Positions 17,488 through 26,337 of a DNA stretch of 64,000 nucleotides are shown piece by piece (position 1 is the first letter of the stretch; each line of letters starts with the position of its first letter). The DNA is from a bacterium (GTDB lineage: Bacteria > Bacillota > Sulfobacillia > UBA995). The stretch is taken from NCBI GenBank assembly GCA_031082145.1, contig JAVHLP010000001.1, positions 427,831 to 491,830 of the forward strand. Direction: 5' to 3'. The notes beneath the pieces were generated by a model. It did no database searches, was not told the DNA's origin, and saw only the letters and a list, made by a program, of their open reading frames with translations. Position numbers and translations under genes: made by a program.

Positions 17488-18935
17488 GCCGCTTTCAAGT
17501 CCTGTCCGAAGCGGACCTGGCGCGGATCCACGCCGCCGCCCTCCGCCTACTGGATCGAGTGGGAGTGTTGGTGGACGCCCCCGTGGTCGACCTGCTCGCC
17601 CGGGCCGGCGCTCGAGTAGAAGGGAACCGGGTGCGCTTCCCGCCCCGACTGGTAGCCGACGCACTGGCCTCCGCCCCGGCCCGGGTCCAGCTTTACGACG
17701 GCGCCGGCCGGTTGGTTGTCAGCCTGGGGGGCGAGAAAACCTGCTTCAACCCAGGCTCCTGTGCCACCCGCTTCCTGGGGCCGGACGGCGCCGTCCGCGA
17801 ATCCCGGGCGGCCGACCTGGAGACCCTGCTGGCCCTCAACAACACCCTCGAGCATCTACCGCTGCAATCCACGGCCCTGGTGTGTCACGACGTCCCCCGG
17901 GTGGTGGGCGACAGTTACCGCTTATGGGTGGCCCTTGGGGTCTCCCCCAAGCCGGTCGTCACCGGCGCTTTCAGCGCCGAAGGCCTGGCCGACATGCACG
18001 AACTCCTGGTGGCGGCGGCGGGGTCGGCGGCCGATCTGGCCGCCCGCCCGCGGGCCGTCTTCGACGTCTGCCCGTCGCCGCCGCTGAAGTGGGCCCAACC
18101 CGCCGCCATGAACATCGTCGACGCCGCCCGGGCCGGCCTCCCGCTCAACTTCATCTCCATGCCCATGCCGGGGGCTGCCTCGCCGGTCACCCTGGCCGGT
18201 TCGCTGCTCCAGCACACGGCGGAGAACCTGAGCGGGCTGGTGCTGGCCCAGGTGGCAAGGCCGGGATCTCCTGTGATCTGGGGCGGGGCGCCGGTGGTCT
18301 TCGACATGAGGCACGGCACCTCGGCGCTGGCGGCGATCGAAGCCACCATGATGGGGATTGCCGCCGCCCAGATGGGCGCCTGGCACTGCCTTCCCACCCA
18401 CACCTACGCCGCCCTCAGCGATGCCAAGGTGGTCGACGCCCAGGCGGGCGCCGAGACGGCCCCGGGCGCCGTCCTGACCGTCTTGGCCGGGGTGAGCCTG
18501 GTGTCCGGGCCCGGCTTGCTGGAGTTCGCCCTCACCCAGAGCCTGGAGAAGCTGGTCCTGGATAATGCCATCTGCGGGCAGGCCCTGCGCCTGGCCCGGG
18601 GCATCCGCCTGGACGACGAAGCCCTGGCCGAGGACTTGTTGGCCAGGCTCGGCCCCGGCGGCGACTTCCTCGCCGACGCCCATACCCGCCGGCACTTCCG
18701 GTCCGAGTTCGACCTGCCGGGCCCCACCCTGGACCGGCGGGACCGCCGGGCCTGGACCGAAGCGGGAGCGCTGGGCAGTTGGGAGCGAGCCGGGGAGGAA
18801 GTACGGGCGCGGCTGGCCGGGGTGGTCCAGCGCCGGCAGGGCCATCACCTGGAGGCGCTGGACCAGGCCATGGCGGAGGTCCTGCGCCGCCGCAGCCTGG
18901 AGCCCCCCGCGCACTTCCGGGCGCTCTCCGCCTGA
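17484..18935 (+). CDS. MttB-superfamily corrinoid methyltransferase (non-pyrrolysine) 2
   Basis: A 483-residue paralogue of the previous gene (AALRLLDRVGVLVDAPVVDL, NFISMPMPGAASPVTLAGSL, FLADAHTRRHFRSEFDLPGP) with no internal amber codon. The pair differs substantially, so they may act on different substrates, or on successive methyl groups, while sharing the single corrinoid protein. It is the last gene of the four-gene unit; the next promoter is at 18997. Confidence 0.92.
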   Translation: MSRFQVLSEADLARIHAAALRLLDRVGVLVDAPVVDLLARAGARVEGNRVRFPPRLVADALASAPARVQLYDGAGRLVVSLGGEKTCFNPGSCATRFLGPDGAVRESRAADLETLLALNNTLEHLPLQSTALVCHDVPRVVGDSYRLWVALGVSPKPVVTGAFSAEGLADMHELLVAAAGSAADLAARPRAVFDVCPSPPLKWAQPAAMNIVDAARAGLPLNFISMPMPGAASPVTLAGSLLQHTAENLSGLVLAQVARPGSPVIWGGAPVVFDMRHGTSALAAIEATMMGIAAAQMGAWHCLPTHTYAALSDAKVVDAQAGAETAPGAVLTVLAGVSLVSGPGLLEFALTQSLEKLVLDNAICGQALRLARGIRLDDEALAEDLLARLGPGGDFLADAHTRRHFRSEFDLPGPTLDRRDRRAWTEAGALGSWERAGEEVRARLAGVVQRRQGHHLEALDQAMAEVLRRRSLEPPAHFRALSA

Positions 18936-18996
18936 AGCACTGCGACGGGTCCTGCGTGTCTGCCCCACCGGCTGCCGGGCTCACATCCTTGGGGAC

Positions 18997-19025
18997 TTGA
19001 CTTGTGTCTCTTCTCATGATAGAGT
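18997..19025 (+). promoter_or_regulatory. promoter of the ArsR-type regulator
   Basis: TTGACT (18997-19002), 17-base spacer, TAGAGT (19020-19025). The -10 region is embedded in a tandem operator-like repeat. Confidence 0.5.
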
Positions 19026-19042
19026 TTCTTCTAGTGATAGAG
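19007..19042. repeat. tandem 18-bp operator-like repeat
   Basis: Two directly adjacent 18-base units, 19007-19024 and 19025-19042, agree at 15 of 18 positions and both end in TGATAGAG. They overlap the -10 box and start of transcription of the regulator gene, so they are good candidates for an autoregulatory operator. Confidence 0.6.
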
Positions 19043-19065
19043 GAACGTGGAGGTAGGCGGTTGCC

Positions 19066-19599
19066 GTGAAGCGCGTTCACACCGTTCATCGCCCGGAGGA
19101 CTTCAAGGCCCTGGCCGATGCCCGCCGGATCAAGATGCTCGGCTGGCTAGCCGGTGAAGCCCTCACGGTGACCCAGCTTGCCGATAAGCTGGGTGAACTC
19201 CCGGCGACGGTCCACCACCACGTGAAAACCCTGGAGCGCGCCGGGCTGGTCCGGATCGCCCACACCCGCGAGAAGTCGGGAATCCTGGAGAAGTACTACC
19301 GGGCGGTCGCCGAGCGCATCGTGGCCGATCAGGACGTGGGGCAGCTGAGCGAGCCGGCCGCCATCGCCCTCGACGCGGCCGCCTCGGCCCTCCGGGCCGG
19401 GCTCAACCGCTTGGACCCCCGGCGGGCCGACCTGGGCCTGGTCGCCATCGAGGAACTCCGCCTAACCCGCGAGCAAGCCCGGGAGTTGGCCTCGCGGCTG
19501 GGCAAGGCCCTCGGCGAGGTCGAGGGCTGCGAACCCGGGGAGGGTGAGCCCTGGCTGGCTTTGATCGCCCTCTACCCACTCAGCGAAAGGAGGGAATGA
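19066..19599 (+). CDS. ArsR-like winged-helix regulator
   Basis: A 177-residue protein with an N-terminal winged helix: FKALADARRIKMLGWLAGEA, then TVTQLADKLGELPATVHHHVKTLERAGLV, the HTH_20/ArsR-like fold. A helical C-terminal half follows (LDAAASALRAGLNRL). No metal-binding cysteines are seen. The GTG start at 19066 is 12 bases after GGAGG. It leads an operon with a small membrane protein and an aldo/keto reductase and is preceded by a tandem repeat it may bind. It could also control the methyltransferase unit just upstream. Confidence 0.85.
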   Translation: MKRVHTVHRPEDFKALADARRIKMLGWLAGEALTVTQLADKLGELPATVHHHVKTLERAGLVRIAHTREKSGILEKYYRAVAERIVADQDVGQLSEPAAIALDAAASALRAGLNRLDPRRADLGLVAIEELRLTREQARELASRLGKALGEVEGCEPGEGEPWLALIALYPLSERRE

Positions 19600-19600
19600 C

Positions 19601-19861
19601 ATGCTTCTCGCCGACACCAAGAGCCGGCAGCGCCTGGCAGTGGTGATTCCCACGGTTGCGGCGGTCTTGCTGCTCCTGCCATTCTTCCTCTCCTACCTGT
19701 GGAATACCACCCTGCCCGCACTCTTTGGCCTGCCGCAGATCGGGTACTGGCAGATGTTCCGCTTGTTCCTGCTGGTGTCCACCTTCACCGGCGGCACCCG
19801 CGTCGTGGTGCGCGAAGCCAGCCCGCCCCGGCGGGAATACGTGCTCAGCCCTCCGGGCTGA
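19601..19861 (+). CDS. small membrane protein, two segments
   Basis: 86 residues with two hydrophobic segments (LAVVIPTVAAVLLLLPFFLSY and about residues 48-68) and a basic tail. ATG at 19601 follows GGAGGG and lies one base after the regulator stop, so it is co-translated with it. I do not recognise the family. It resembles small DUF3311-like or transporter-accessory proteins only in size. Confidence 0.7.
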   Translation: MLLADTKSRQRLAVVIPTVAAVLLLLPFFLSYLWNTTLPALFGLPQIGYWQMFRLFLLVSTFTGGTRVVVREASPPRREYVLSPPG

Positions 19862-19882
19862 CGAAACGTGGAGGAGAAGTCC

Positions 19883-21043
19883 GTGGATCGAGTGAGCCTG
19901 GGCGAGTTCAGCGTCTCCCGCATCGGCTTTGGCTGCTACAGCATGGCCCTTGGCGATAGCCCGAACACCCCCGCCGACTGGGTGAACCTCATCCGGGAAG
20001 CTCACGGCCGGGGGGTCAACTTCTTCGACACCGCCGACCAGTACGGCCCGGCGGAGGAGATCTTGGGCCGGGCGGTGGGACCCTTCCGCGATGAGGTGGT
20101 CGTCGCCACCAAGGCCGGGGTCACCCCCGATCGGGGCCCGGACGCATCGCCGGAGCACATCCGGCGAGCCTGTGACGCCAGCCTCAGCCGCCTGGGAACA
20201 GACCGGATTGACCTCTACCAGGTTCACTACGATGACCCGGGCACACCCGTGGCCGACACCGTGGCGGCCCTGGAGGATCTGCGGGAGCGGGGCAAGATAC
20301 GGATGTACGGCGTGGGGCACCTGCCCGCCGCCCGGGTCCAAGAGTACATCGCCCGGGGCCGCCCGGCCAGCCTGCTCTTTGAGTTAAGCCCTGCCGCCCG
20401 GCTGTCCCGCCGCGACCTCGTCCCCCTCTGCCGTCCTGACGGGCCACGGGGCATAGCCTTCAGCCCCACCGGGCGGGGAGTGCTGACGACCGGGGCCGGC
20501 CCCGGCGGCCCGGCCGGCGGCGGCCTGCGGGCGGCGGACCCTCTTTTCCAGCGCGAGAAACTCGCCTCCGGCCTGCGCATACGCGATCACCTGGCCGAAG
20601 TGGGCCGGAGCCATGGCAAGACACCTGCCCAGGTGGCTATCGCCTGGGTGCTGGCCCAGCCCGGCATAGCGGTCGCCCTGACCGGGACTTCGCGTCCTGA
20701 CCACCTGCGAGAGAACCTGGGCGCGGTGGGCTGGAGCCTTCCCGCCGGGCAACTGGCCGCTCTCGACCGGCTCTTGGAACGGGAAGACGAGTGGCTCCGG
20801 GAGGAGAGCATTCGCACGGCCCGGGCTATCGCCGGCCGGCCCTTGCCACGGGAAGGCCCGGCGCCCTATGCCGACCTCATCTACCTCGCGGAGGTGGCCG
20901 TGGAATACGGGCTGGCCCGCGAGGCCCAGCTTATGCCCGTAATCGTACGTCTTCTCGCCACCCGCAAGCGGGCAAGAGGCGCCTGGGACCCATCGCTGGA
21001 GGATATCCGGCGGGAGATGGCGGCCATCATCGGGGAGAGCTGA
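19883..21043 (+). CDS. aldo/keto reductase
   Basis: 386 residues with the AKR barrel: GFGCYSMALGD, FFDTADQYGPAEEILGRAV (catalytic Asp and Tyr), VVVATKAGV (catalytic Lys), IDLYQVHYDD (catalytic His), and the C-terminal NADPH site AIAWVLAQPGIAVALTGTSR. About 70 extra residues follow the core. GTG at 19883 is six bases after GGAGGAG; GTG 19868 would overlap that site. It reduces an aldehyde or ketone with NAD(P)H; the substrate is unknown. Confidence 0.88.
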   Translation: MDRVSLGEFSVSRIGFGCYSMALGDSPNTPADWVNLIREAHGRGVNFFDTADQYGPAEEILGRAVGPFRDEVVVATKAGVTPDRGPDASPEHIRRACDASLSRLGTDRIDLYQVHYDDPGTPVADTVAALEDLRERGKIRMYGVGHLPAARVQEYIARGRPASLLFELSPAARLSRRDLVPLCRPDGPRGIAFSPTGRGVLTTGAGPGGPAGGGLRAADPLFQREKLASGLRIRDHLAEVGRSHGKTPAQVAIAWVLAQPGIAVALTGTSRPDHLRENLGAVGWSLPAGQLAALDRLLEREDEWLREESIRTARAIAGRPLPREGPAPYADLIYLAEVAVEYGLAREAQLMPVIVRLLATRKRARGAWDPSLEDIRREMAAIIGES

Positions 21044-21051
21044 AGCTGGCC

Positions 21052-21570
21052 CTAGTTCTCGAGGGCGAGCACGACACTGATGGCCGGGCCAGCCGGGGCG
21101 ACGGCGAAGCTGATGGCCACCGGGTGACGCAGTTCCAGCATGAGGGCGATGATGCCCTCCGCTCGACGATCCTCCAGTTCCACCGAGGCGACCAGTTCAT
21201 GCCGGAGACGCCCGCCGGGATGCTCGCCGGGGTCAAAACCCCAGGCCCCGGGGAGTGCGATGACCAGCCGGGAGTGGGCATCCCGGCTGGCCGAGTTCTC
21301 CCCCAAGACTGTGTTCCAAAAGCCAATGGTCTCCGGCGACGGGGTTTCGCCCGGCGAGAAGATGAAGGTGATCTCGACCCGCTCGCCGGTCTCGCCCTGG
21401 ATGGTGATTGCCTCGAGGCCGCCGCCTCTCTCAGTACCGTCCGCCGCACGGGCGGACCAGAGTGGCATCTCGACGGCCGGTGGGTCGGGCATGCCACCGG
21501 AACAGCCGGCCACCAGCCAGCCGGTTAGCAGCACCGGCGCCGCCCCGATGGCGATGGAGGCCAGCCGCAC
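21052..21570 (-). CDS. lipoprotein of unknown function
   Basis: 172 residues with a signal peptide and lipobox LVAGC at about 19-23, so it is anchored outside the membrane. The rest is a beta-rich stretch (VEITFIFSPGETPSPETIGF, HELVASVELEDRRAEGIIA) that I do not recognise. GTG start at 21570 lies in a G-rich context (GGTGGAG). It faces the aldo/keto reductase tail to tail. Confidence 0.75.
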   Translation of the reverse strand: MRLASIAIGAAPVLLTGWLVAGCSGGMPDPPAVEMPLWSARAADGTERGGGLEAITIQGETGERVEITFIFSPGETPSPETIGFWNTVLGENSASRDAHSRLVIALPGAWGFDPGEHPGGRLRHELVASVELEDRRAEGIIALMLELRHPVAISFAVAPAGPAISVVLALEN

Positions 21571-21768
21571 CGCTCCACCCCCTTCCCCTGCCCCCCTGCA
21601 GCTTAATGGGGCTGGTTATGAATTCCCTGGCAGTAGCATATTTCCTCCCGCTCTCGCGGTCTTGGCGGCTCCCTAAGAGGGACGGGCCGCCAGACGGCCC
21701 CCTCCGGGGACGATCGGGGACTTGAAATCCTGGCCCGGTGGAGGATAATGTTGATCGGGGGTGATCGC

Positions 21769-21894
21769 ATGTCCAGGCCAGCCCCGGGCGAGGAACCCCG
21801 CGGCCGCCTTCGCTCGTTCTGGTGGATCTTCTGGCTGTCGACCTTGCTTCTCGGCGCGGCCACCCTGGCCGCCGCAGCGATTACCTTGCTATAG
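21769..21894 (+). CDS. 41-aa single-pass membrane peptide
   Basis: ATG at 21769 behind GGGGGTGATCGC opens a 41-codon frame: a charged N-terminus (SRPAPGEEPRGRLRSF) and one membrane segment (WWIFWLSTLLLGAATLAAAA) ending at TAG 21892-21894. A second in-frame ATG at 21748 has GGAGG only three bases upstream. The charge/hydrophobic pattern and ribosome site support translation. No family recognised. Confidence 0.5.
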   Translation: MSRPAPGEEPRGRLRSFWWIFWLSTLLLGAATLAAAAITLL

Positions 21895-22078
21895 GCCCCG
21901 CGCCACCCGGAACCTGTCTCCGTCGGAGGACGTCATACCTGCGGGGAGGGTTGGCTGGCCATGGCGAGACCGGCGCTATGGCGGGTCACCGGCTTCCCCT
22001 CCTCTGCCTGGGGCGCTTGGCGGCACGCAGAGGACAATCCTGCTCCCCTACCGAACCGCCCACTACGAGGTGAGGGTC

Positions 22079-22795
22079 GTGGATGAACTCAAGCAGGAGT
22101 TGGCTGAGAAAGCCAAAGCTCTCGGCCACGCGCTGCTCGGGGTGGTGACGCCGGAAACCGCCGATCAATACGCTGGAATCGAGGTGGGCTGGGTCAACCG
22201 GACCACCGTCCCCGTCACGGAAGTGTTCGCCGGCGTGCGCTCGGTAGTAGTGGTGGGTTACCCCATCTGGGACAGATCGCTCGACCTGGCCCTGCGCCGG
22301 CCCGGCGGGGGCTGGACCTACCCCGGTCACATCTTGCCGTCGCTGGCCGCGCGGGCAGTACGCCAAGCCTTGACCGAAGACGGACACCGGGTCAACTCCC
22401 CCGGCTACGCCCCTATTTCCTTCAAGAAGCTGGCGGTGGAGGCCGGCTTCGGGGCCCAGGGCAAGAGCTCGCTCCTGATTAACCGGGTCTACGGTCCCAA
22501 CCTCAGATTGGGGGTGGTCCTCACCGACGCCGAACTGACCCCGGACCAGCCCGCCGGCGAGGACCTGTGCGGCGAGTGTCGGGCTTGCGTCGAAGCCTGT
22601 CCGGTGGGAGCCCTGGAGCCGTACCGGCTTGACCCCCATCGGTGCCTGGTGGGCAGCACGCTGCGGGGCAAAGAGCGCCCGGCAGACGATCATCAGACCC
22701 GTCTCTCGGCTCATGCTCACGTCATGTGCCGAGTGTGCCAGGACGTCTGTCCCCACGGCCGGTTCCGGGAAGATGAGCCGGGCTGGGCAGGCTAG
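22079..22795 (+). CDS. 4Fe-4S protein, epoxyqueuosine-reductase-like
   Basis: A 238-residue protein. The N-terminal part (KALGHALLGVVTPETA, then SVVVVGYPIWD) resembles the cobalamin-binding part of QueG-type proteins. The C-terminal part has two ferredoxin clusters (CGECRACVEACPVGAL and CRVCQDVCPHGRF). It is shorter than QueG, lacks its HEAT repeats and is probably a relative in corrinoid or anaerobic redox metabolism, not true tRNA epoxyqueuosine reductase. GTG at 22079 follows GAGGTGAGGG. It converges on kce, overlapping its stop by four bases. Confidence 0.75.
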   Translation: MDELKQELAEKAKALGHALLGVVTPETADQYAGIEVGWVNRTTVPVTEVFAGVRSVVVVGYPIWDRSLDLALRRPGGGWTYPGHILPSLAARAVRQALTEDGHRVNSPGYAPISFKKLAVEAGFGAQGKSSLLINRVYGPNLRLGVVLTDAELTPDQPAGEDLCGECRACVEACPVGALEPYRLDPHRCLVGSTLRGKERPADDHQTRLSAHAHVMCRVCQDVCPHGRFREDEPGWAG

Positions 22796-23604
22796 CCGAT
22801 CCCCAAAGCCGACCTAACCTCGTCCGGGGTGGCCGGGGGACGGTCCAGTTCGCGGCCGATGCGGGCCATCCTGGCCACCAGTTGGGCGTTGGAGGTGGCC
22901 AGTTCGCCCTTGCGGTAGTAGATGTTGTCCTCGAAGCCCACCCGGACGTGCCCCCCCATGGCGATGGCCATAGTGCCCAAGCTGAGTTCATGCCGCCCGA
23001 CCCCGGCCACACTCCAGGTGCTGCCGGCCGGCACCAAGCCGGCCAGGTACACCAGGTTGGCGGCGGAAGCCGGCATGCCCCCGGGGACCCCCAGCACGAA
23101 GTCGAAGTGGAGTGGCGGATCCAGCAGCCCCTGTTTGACCAGGTTGAGGGCGTTGGCCACCATCCCCGCGTCGAAAACCTCCACTTCCGGCTTGACCCCG
23201 AATTCGCGCATGGTCCGGGCAAAGTGTTCGATCACCTCCGGCGGGTTCAGGAAGACACCGTCCCCGAAGTTGACCGAACCGCAGGTCAGGGTAGCCATTT
23301 CGGGTCTCAGGGCCAACGGCTGCCCCCGTTCGGCGGCCGTCATGCCCACCGCCCCACCCGTTGAGACCTGGATGATGAGGTCGGTACGGCGGCGGATGAG
23401 CTCGATGGCGGCGGCGAAAGCGGCCCGATCCTGGGTGGGGCGCCCCTCGGCATCACGCACATGCAGGTGGACGATGGCGGCACCGGCCTCGCGGCATCTC
23501 GCCGCCTCGGCAGCGAGGTCGTCCGCGGTCAGCGGGAGGTGGGGCTGTTCCTGGGGAGTAACCTCCGCTCCGGCCAGGGCCGCGGTGATCCAGAGCCTAT
23601 CCAA
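22792..23604 (-). CDS. kce: 3-keto-5-aminohexanoate cleavage enzyme
   Basis: 270 residues of the BKACE family: WITAALAGAEVTP at the start, the metal-binding IVHLHVRD, then QVSTGGAVGM and GVPGGMPASAANLVYL. It condenses 5-amino-3-oxohexanoate with acetyl-CoA to give acetoacetate and 3-aminobutyryl-CoA. TTG at 23604 is taken as the start because GGAGG lies ten bases upstream and the family begins near this point. It overlaps kal by eight bases and ends the lysine fermentation operon. Confidence 0.93.
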   Translation of the reverse strand: MDRLWITAALAGAEVTPQEQPHLPLTADDLAAEAARCREAGAAIVHLHVRDAEGRPTQDRAAFAAAIELIRRRTDLIIQVSTGGAVGMTAAERGQPLALRPEMATLTCGSVNFGDGVFLNPPEVIEHFARTMREFGVKPEVEVFDAGMVANALNLVKQGLLDPPLHFDFVLGVPGGMPASAANLVYLAGLVPAGSTWSVAGVGRHELSLGTMAIAMGGHVRVGFEDNIYYRKGELATSNAQLVARMARIGRELDRPPATPDEVRSALGIG

Positions 23605-24007
23605 GGTCCTGGTTCCTCCGCCGCTGGAGGTGAGCCGGCACCACGCAGGTGCCCGATGCCCGGGCCACCAGGACCGGCGGGTCAACGGTGTCGGCGGCCG
23701 AAGCTCCCCCCTCGTGGGCCAGCGACCGGATGTACTTGTGGGCCTCGAAGGTCATGGCCCGGGAGGTTTTGCCCACCCGGGTGAGCCTGGCCCGGACTTC
23801 CAGGAAGTCCCCCGCGTAGACCGGAGCCCGGAACTCCACCAGATCATAGGCCACGAAGAGGCCTTCATCGCCATCGTGGAGCGCGCATAACTCGGTGGCG
23901 GCGTCGCCAAACCACTCCAGGATGCGCCCGCCGGCCACCAGGTTGCCCGCGTAGTGGGCGTCGGCCTGGCCCACCCGGAACCTCAGTACTGCCCGCAGGT
24001 CGTCCAC
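23597..24007 (-). CDS. kal: 3-aminobutyryl-CoA ammonia-lyase
   Basis: 136 residues with a hot-dog fold pattern (LRFRVGQADAHYAGNLVAGG, YDLVEFRAPVYAGDFLEV). Size and position between kamE and kce identify it as Kal, which removes ammonia from 3-aminobutyryl-CoA to give crotonyl-CoA. GTG at 24007 starts one base after the kamE stop. Confidence 0.9.
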   Translation of the reverse strand: MDDLRAVLRFRVGQADAHYAGNLVAGGRILEWFGDAATELCALHDGDEGLFVAYDLVEFRAPVYAGDFLEVRARLTRVGKTSRAMTFEAHKYIRSLAHEGGASAADTVDPPVLVARASGTCVVPAHLQRRRNQDLG

Positions 24008-24008
24008 G

Positions 24009-24767
24009 CTACCTCGCCTCCCCCAACCGGCCGGCCACTCGGCGCCGGTCCAGTTCTCCCACGATATAGGACGCCACCAGAGACGGAGTGGTCCCCGGGC
24101 CGAAGCCCGCGTCGTAGCCCAACTCCACCGCCAGATCATGCGTGATCCGGGGACCGCCGCAGACGAGCACCACCCGGTCCCGGACGCCCTCCGCCTCCAG
24201 GAGTTCGGCCAGCCGGGTCAAGTTGCCGAGATGCACGTCACGCATGGTCACCACCTGGGAGACCAGTACGGCGTCGGCCCCCTCCTCGACCGCCCGGGCC
24301 ACCAGAACCTCGTTGGGGACCTGGCTGCCCAGGTTGATGACGCGGAACTCGGGATAGCGCTCGAGCCCGTAGTGGCCCGCGAAGCCCTTCATGTTCAGTA
24401 TGGCGTCCAGGCCCACCGTATGCGCGTCGGTGCCCGTACAGGCGCCCACCAGCAGGACCTTACGGCCCAGCCGCTCCCTGACGAACTGGTTCACCGCCCG
24501 GAAGTCCATGACCTCCAGGTCCACCCGGGGGACCTCCAGGGCCCCCGGGTTCACCCGATGGCGACAGCGGCCATAGCCCACGAAGAAGGTGAAGTCGCCG
24601 CCCAGGTCCCGGCTGTGCACAACCTGGGCATCCTCGATCCCCATCTGCCGCATCAACTCCCGGGCCGCCTCCGCCGCCTGGGGTCCCGCCTTCAGCGGCA
24701 GGGTGAAGGCGACCTGCACCGCGCCGTCATCGGGGTGGTCACCGTAGGGCCGGATGTCTTCAACCAT
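24009..24767 (-). CDS. kamE: lysine 5,6-aminomutase beta subunit (B12- and PLP-binding)
   Basis: 252 residues. The cobalamin motif DxHxxG is at 114-119 (DAHTVG, ligand H116), and a lysine 11 residues later (K127 in NMKGF) matches the spacing between the cobalt His and PLP Lys of the characterised beta subunit (H133/K144). With KamD it moves the 6-amino group of beta-lysine to C5 to form 3,5-diaminohexanoate. ATG at 24767 overlaps kamD by eight bases. Confidence 0.95.
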   Translation of the reverse strand: MVEDIRPYGDHPDDGAVQVAFTLPLKAGPQAAEAARELMRQMGIEDAQVVHSRDLGGDFTFFVGYGRCRHRVNPGALEVPRVDLEVMDFRAVNQFVRERLGRKVLLVGACTGTDAHTVGLDAILNMKGFAGHYGLERYPEFRVINLGSQVPNEVLVARAVEEGADAVLVSQVVTMRDVHLGNLTRLAELLEAEGVRDRVVLVCGGPRITHDLAVELGYDAGFGPGTTPSLVASYIVGELDRRRVAGRLGEAR

Positions 24768-26337
24768 CACCCTCAACTCCCTCCAGGTGAGCCAGGAAGG
24801 GGTTGAAGTAACCGGGCTCGCGGGGAACGACCCCGTCCAGACCCTTACCCCCATCGCGGGGCCGGCGTACGCCGGCGAACATGCCCTGCTCGAGCGCCTC
24901 CCACAGGCCAATCGCCCGGACTTCCCCCAGCATGCCGGCCGCCCCTTCCAGCACCCGGACGGCCCGCTCCTGGATACGGCCGCCTGGCCGCAGTACCACT
25001 TCCCGCCCCAGGTCTCGCGCGTTGTTCATGACGTAACGGGCGTTCTCCAGGGCCAGGTAGCGATCGGCCACGAACGGGGTGTGAATGGCCTCGGTGGGCA
25101 TCCCCAGCAGTTGGATGCTCTGGCCGGTCAGGACTCCCACCAGGTTGAACAGGCAGTCCTGGAGGTGGGACCGGAAGATGTTGCCCGTCTTATACTTGGT
25201 GGGCGGCATGAACTTGATCGGGCTTAGCGGGAAGAGGGCCCGGACCAGGGCCGCCTGGGCGATCTCCCAGAGCAGGCCGTCGGTCAGGTCGGGGTCCATC
25301 TGGAAAGCGTGGCCGAGCCCGATCTGCTCCCGCGCCAGGCCGGCCTGCAAGGCGAACTCCTCGTTGATGAACTGGGAAGCGATCACGGTATGGGCCGCCT
25401 CGTAGGCGTCGTCGGTGGTGAGGTAGTTGTCCTCGCCGGTATTGATTATGTGACCGGCCCGGGCGCTAATCCGGCGGGACAGGTACTGGTCAACCAGCGT
25501 CCGCCGGGGGCTGAGGTCCCGGAACAGTATACCGTACATGGCATCGTTGAGCATCATGTCCAGGCGTTCCATGGCCCCCAGGGCCGCGATCTCCGGCATG
25601 CACAGGCCCGACGCGTAGTTGACCTGGCGGACGTAGCGGCCAAGTTCTTCCGACACGGCGTCCAGGGCTTCCCGCATGATCCGGAAGTTCTCCCGGGTGG
25701 CGTAGGTCCCGGCGTAACCCTCGGTGGTGGCCCCGTGGGGCACGTAGTCCAGCAGGCTCTGTCCGGTCGACCGGATGACGGCGATCACGTCGGCTCCCAT
25801 GCGGGCGGCCGACTGCGCCTGCACCACATCCTCGTGGATGTTGCCGGTGGCCACGATAACATATAGCCAGGGCTGGGGGCTCTCACCTAGCCGGTCCACG
25901 AAGTCCTCTCGTTCCCGCCGCCGGCTGCTGATGTGGTCCATCGCCCGCCGGGCGGCCGCCCGGCCCAGTTCCCGCACTTTCACGGGATCGGCGCCGGGCA
26001 GGCGGATCAGGTCCAGGCCCTCGTCGGCCACCGCCCGGGCCACCTCGCCGGGATCCCGGCCGGTCACCGCCACCGCGTTGAAAAGCCAGTAACTGGCGCC
26101 GTGGCCCAGTTCGCTCCCGATCTGATCCACCAGCCGGTTGGGCAGGGGAGTACCCTCGCCGTCCACGCCATTGATGCCGGCCAGTCGCAGGGCCGCCCGC
26201 TCCATGCTGGTGGTGGTGTGGTGCCGGACGTAGTCCATGATCTCATCCACTATGACCCGGGCGTCCTCCCGGGCCGACCTCACCAATCCGGGATCCAGTT
26301 CCAGGCAACCGGGCAGGCCTCCCGGCCTTCCCGTCAT
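24760..26337 (-). CDS. kamD: lysine 5,6-aminomutase alpha subunit
   Basis: 525 residues, full length for KamD, with typical stretches NYASGLCMPEIAALGAMERL, FINEEFALQAGLAREQIGLG and FMPPTKYKTGNIF. It forms the TIM-barrel subunit that holds adenosylcobalamin and substrate with KamE. The start overlaps kamC by ATGA. Confidence 0.95.
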   Translation of the reverse strand: MTGRPGGLPGCLELDPGLVRSAREDARVIVDEIMDYVRHHTTTSMERAALRLAGINGVDGEGTPLPNRLVDQIGSELGHGASYWLFNAVAVTGRDPGEVARAVADEGLDLIRLPGADPVKVRELGRAAARRAMDHISSRRREREDFVDRLGESPQPWLYVIVATGNIHEDVVQAQSAARMGADVIAVIRSTGQSLLDYVPHGATTEGYAGTYATRENFRIMREALDAVSEELGRYVRQVNYASGLCMPEIAALGAMERLDMMLNDAMYGILFRDLSPRRTLVDQYLSRRISARAGHIINTGEDNYLTTDDAYEAAHTVIASQFINEEFALQAGLAREQIGLGHAFQMDPDLTDGLLWEIAQAALVRALFPLSPIKFMPPTKYKTGNIFRSHLQDCLFNLVGVLTGQSIQLLGMPTEAIHTPFVADRYLALENARYVMNNARDLGREVVLRPGGRIQERAVRVLEGAAGMLGEVRAIGLWEALEQGMFAGVRRPRDGGKGLDGVVPREPGYFNPFLAHLEGVEGDG

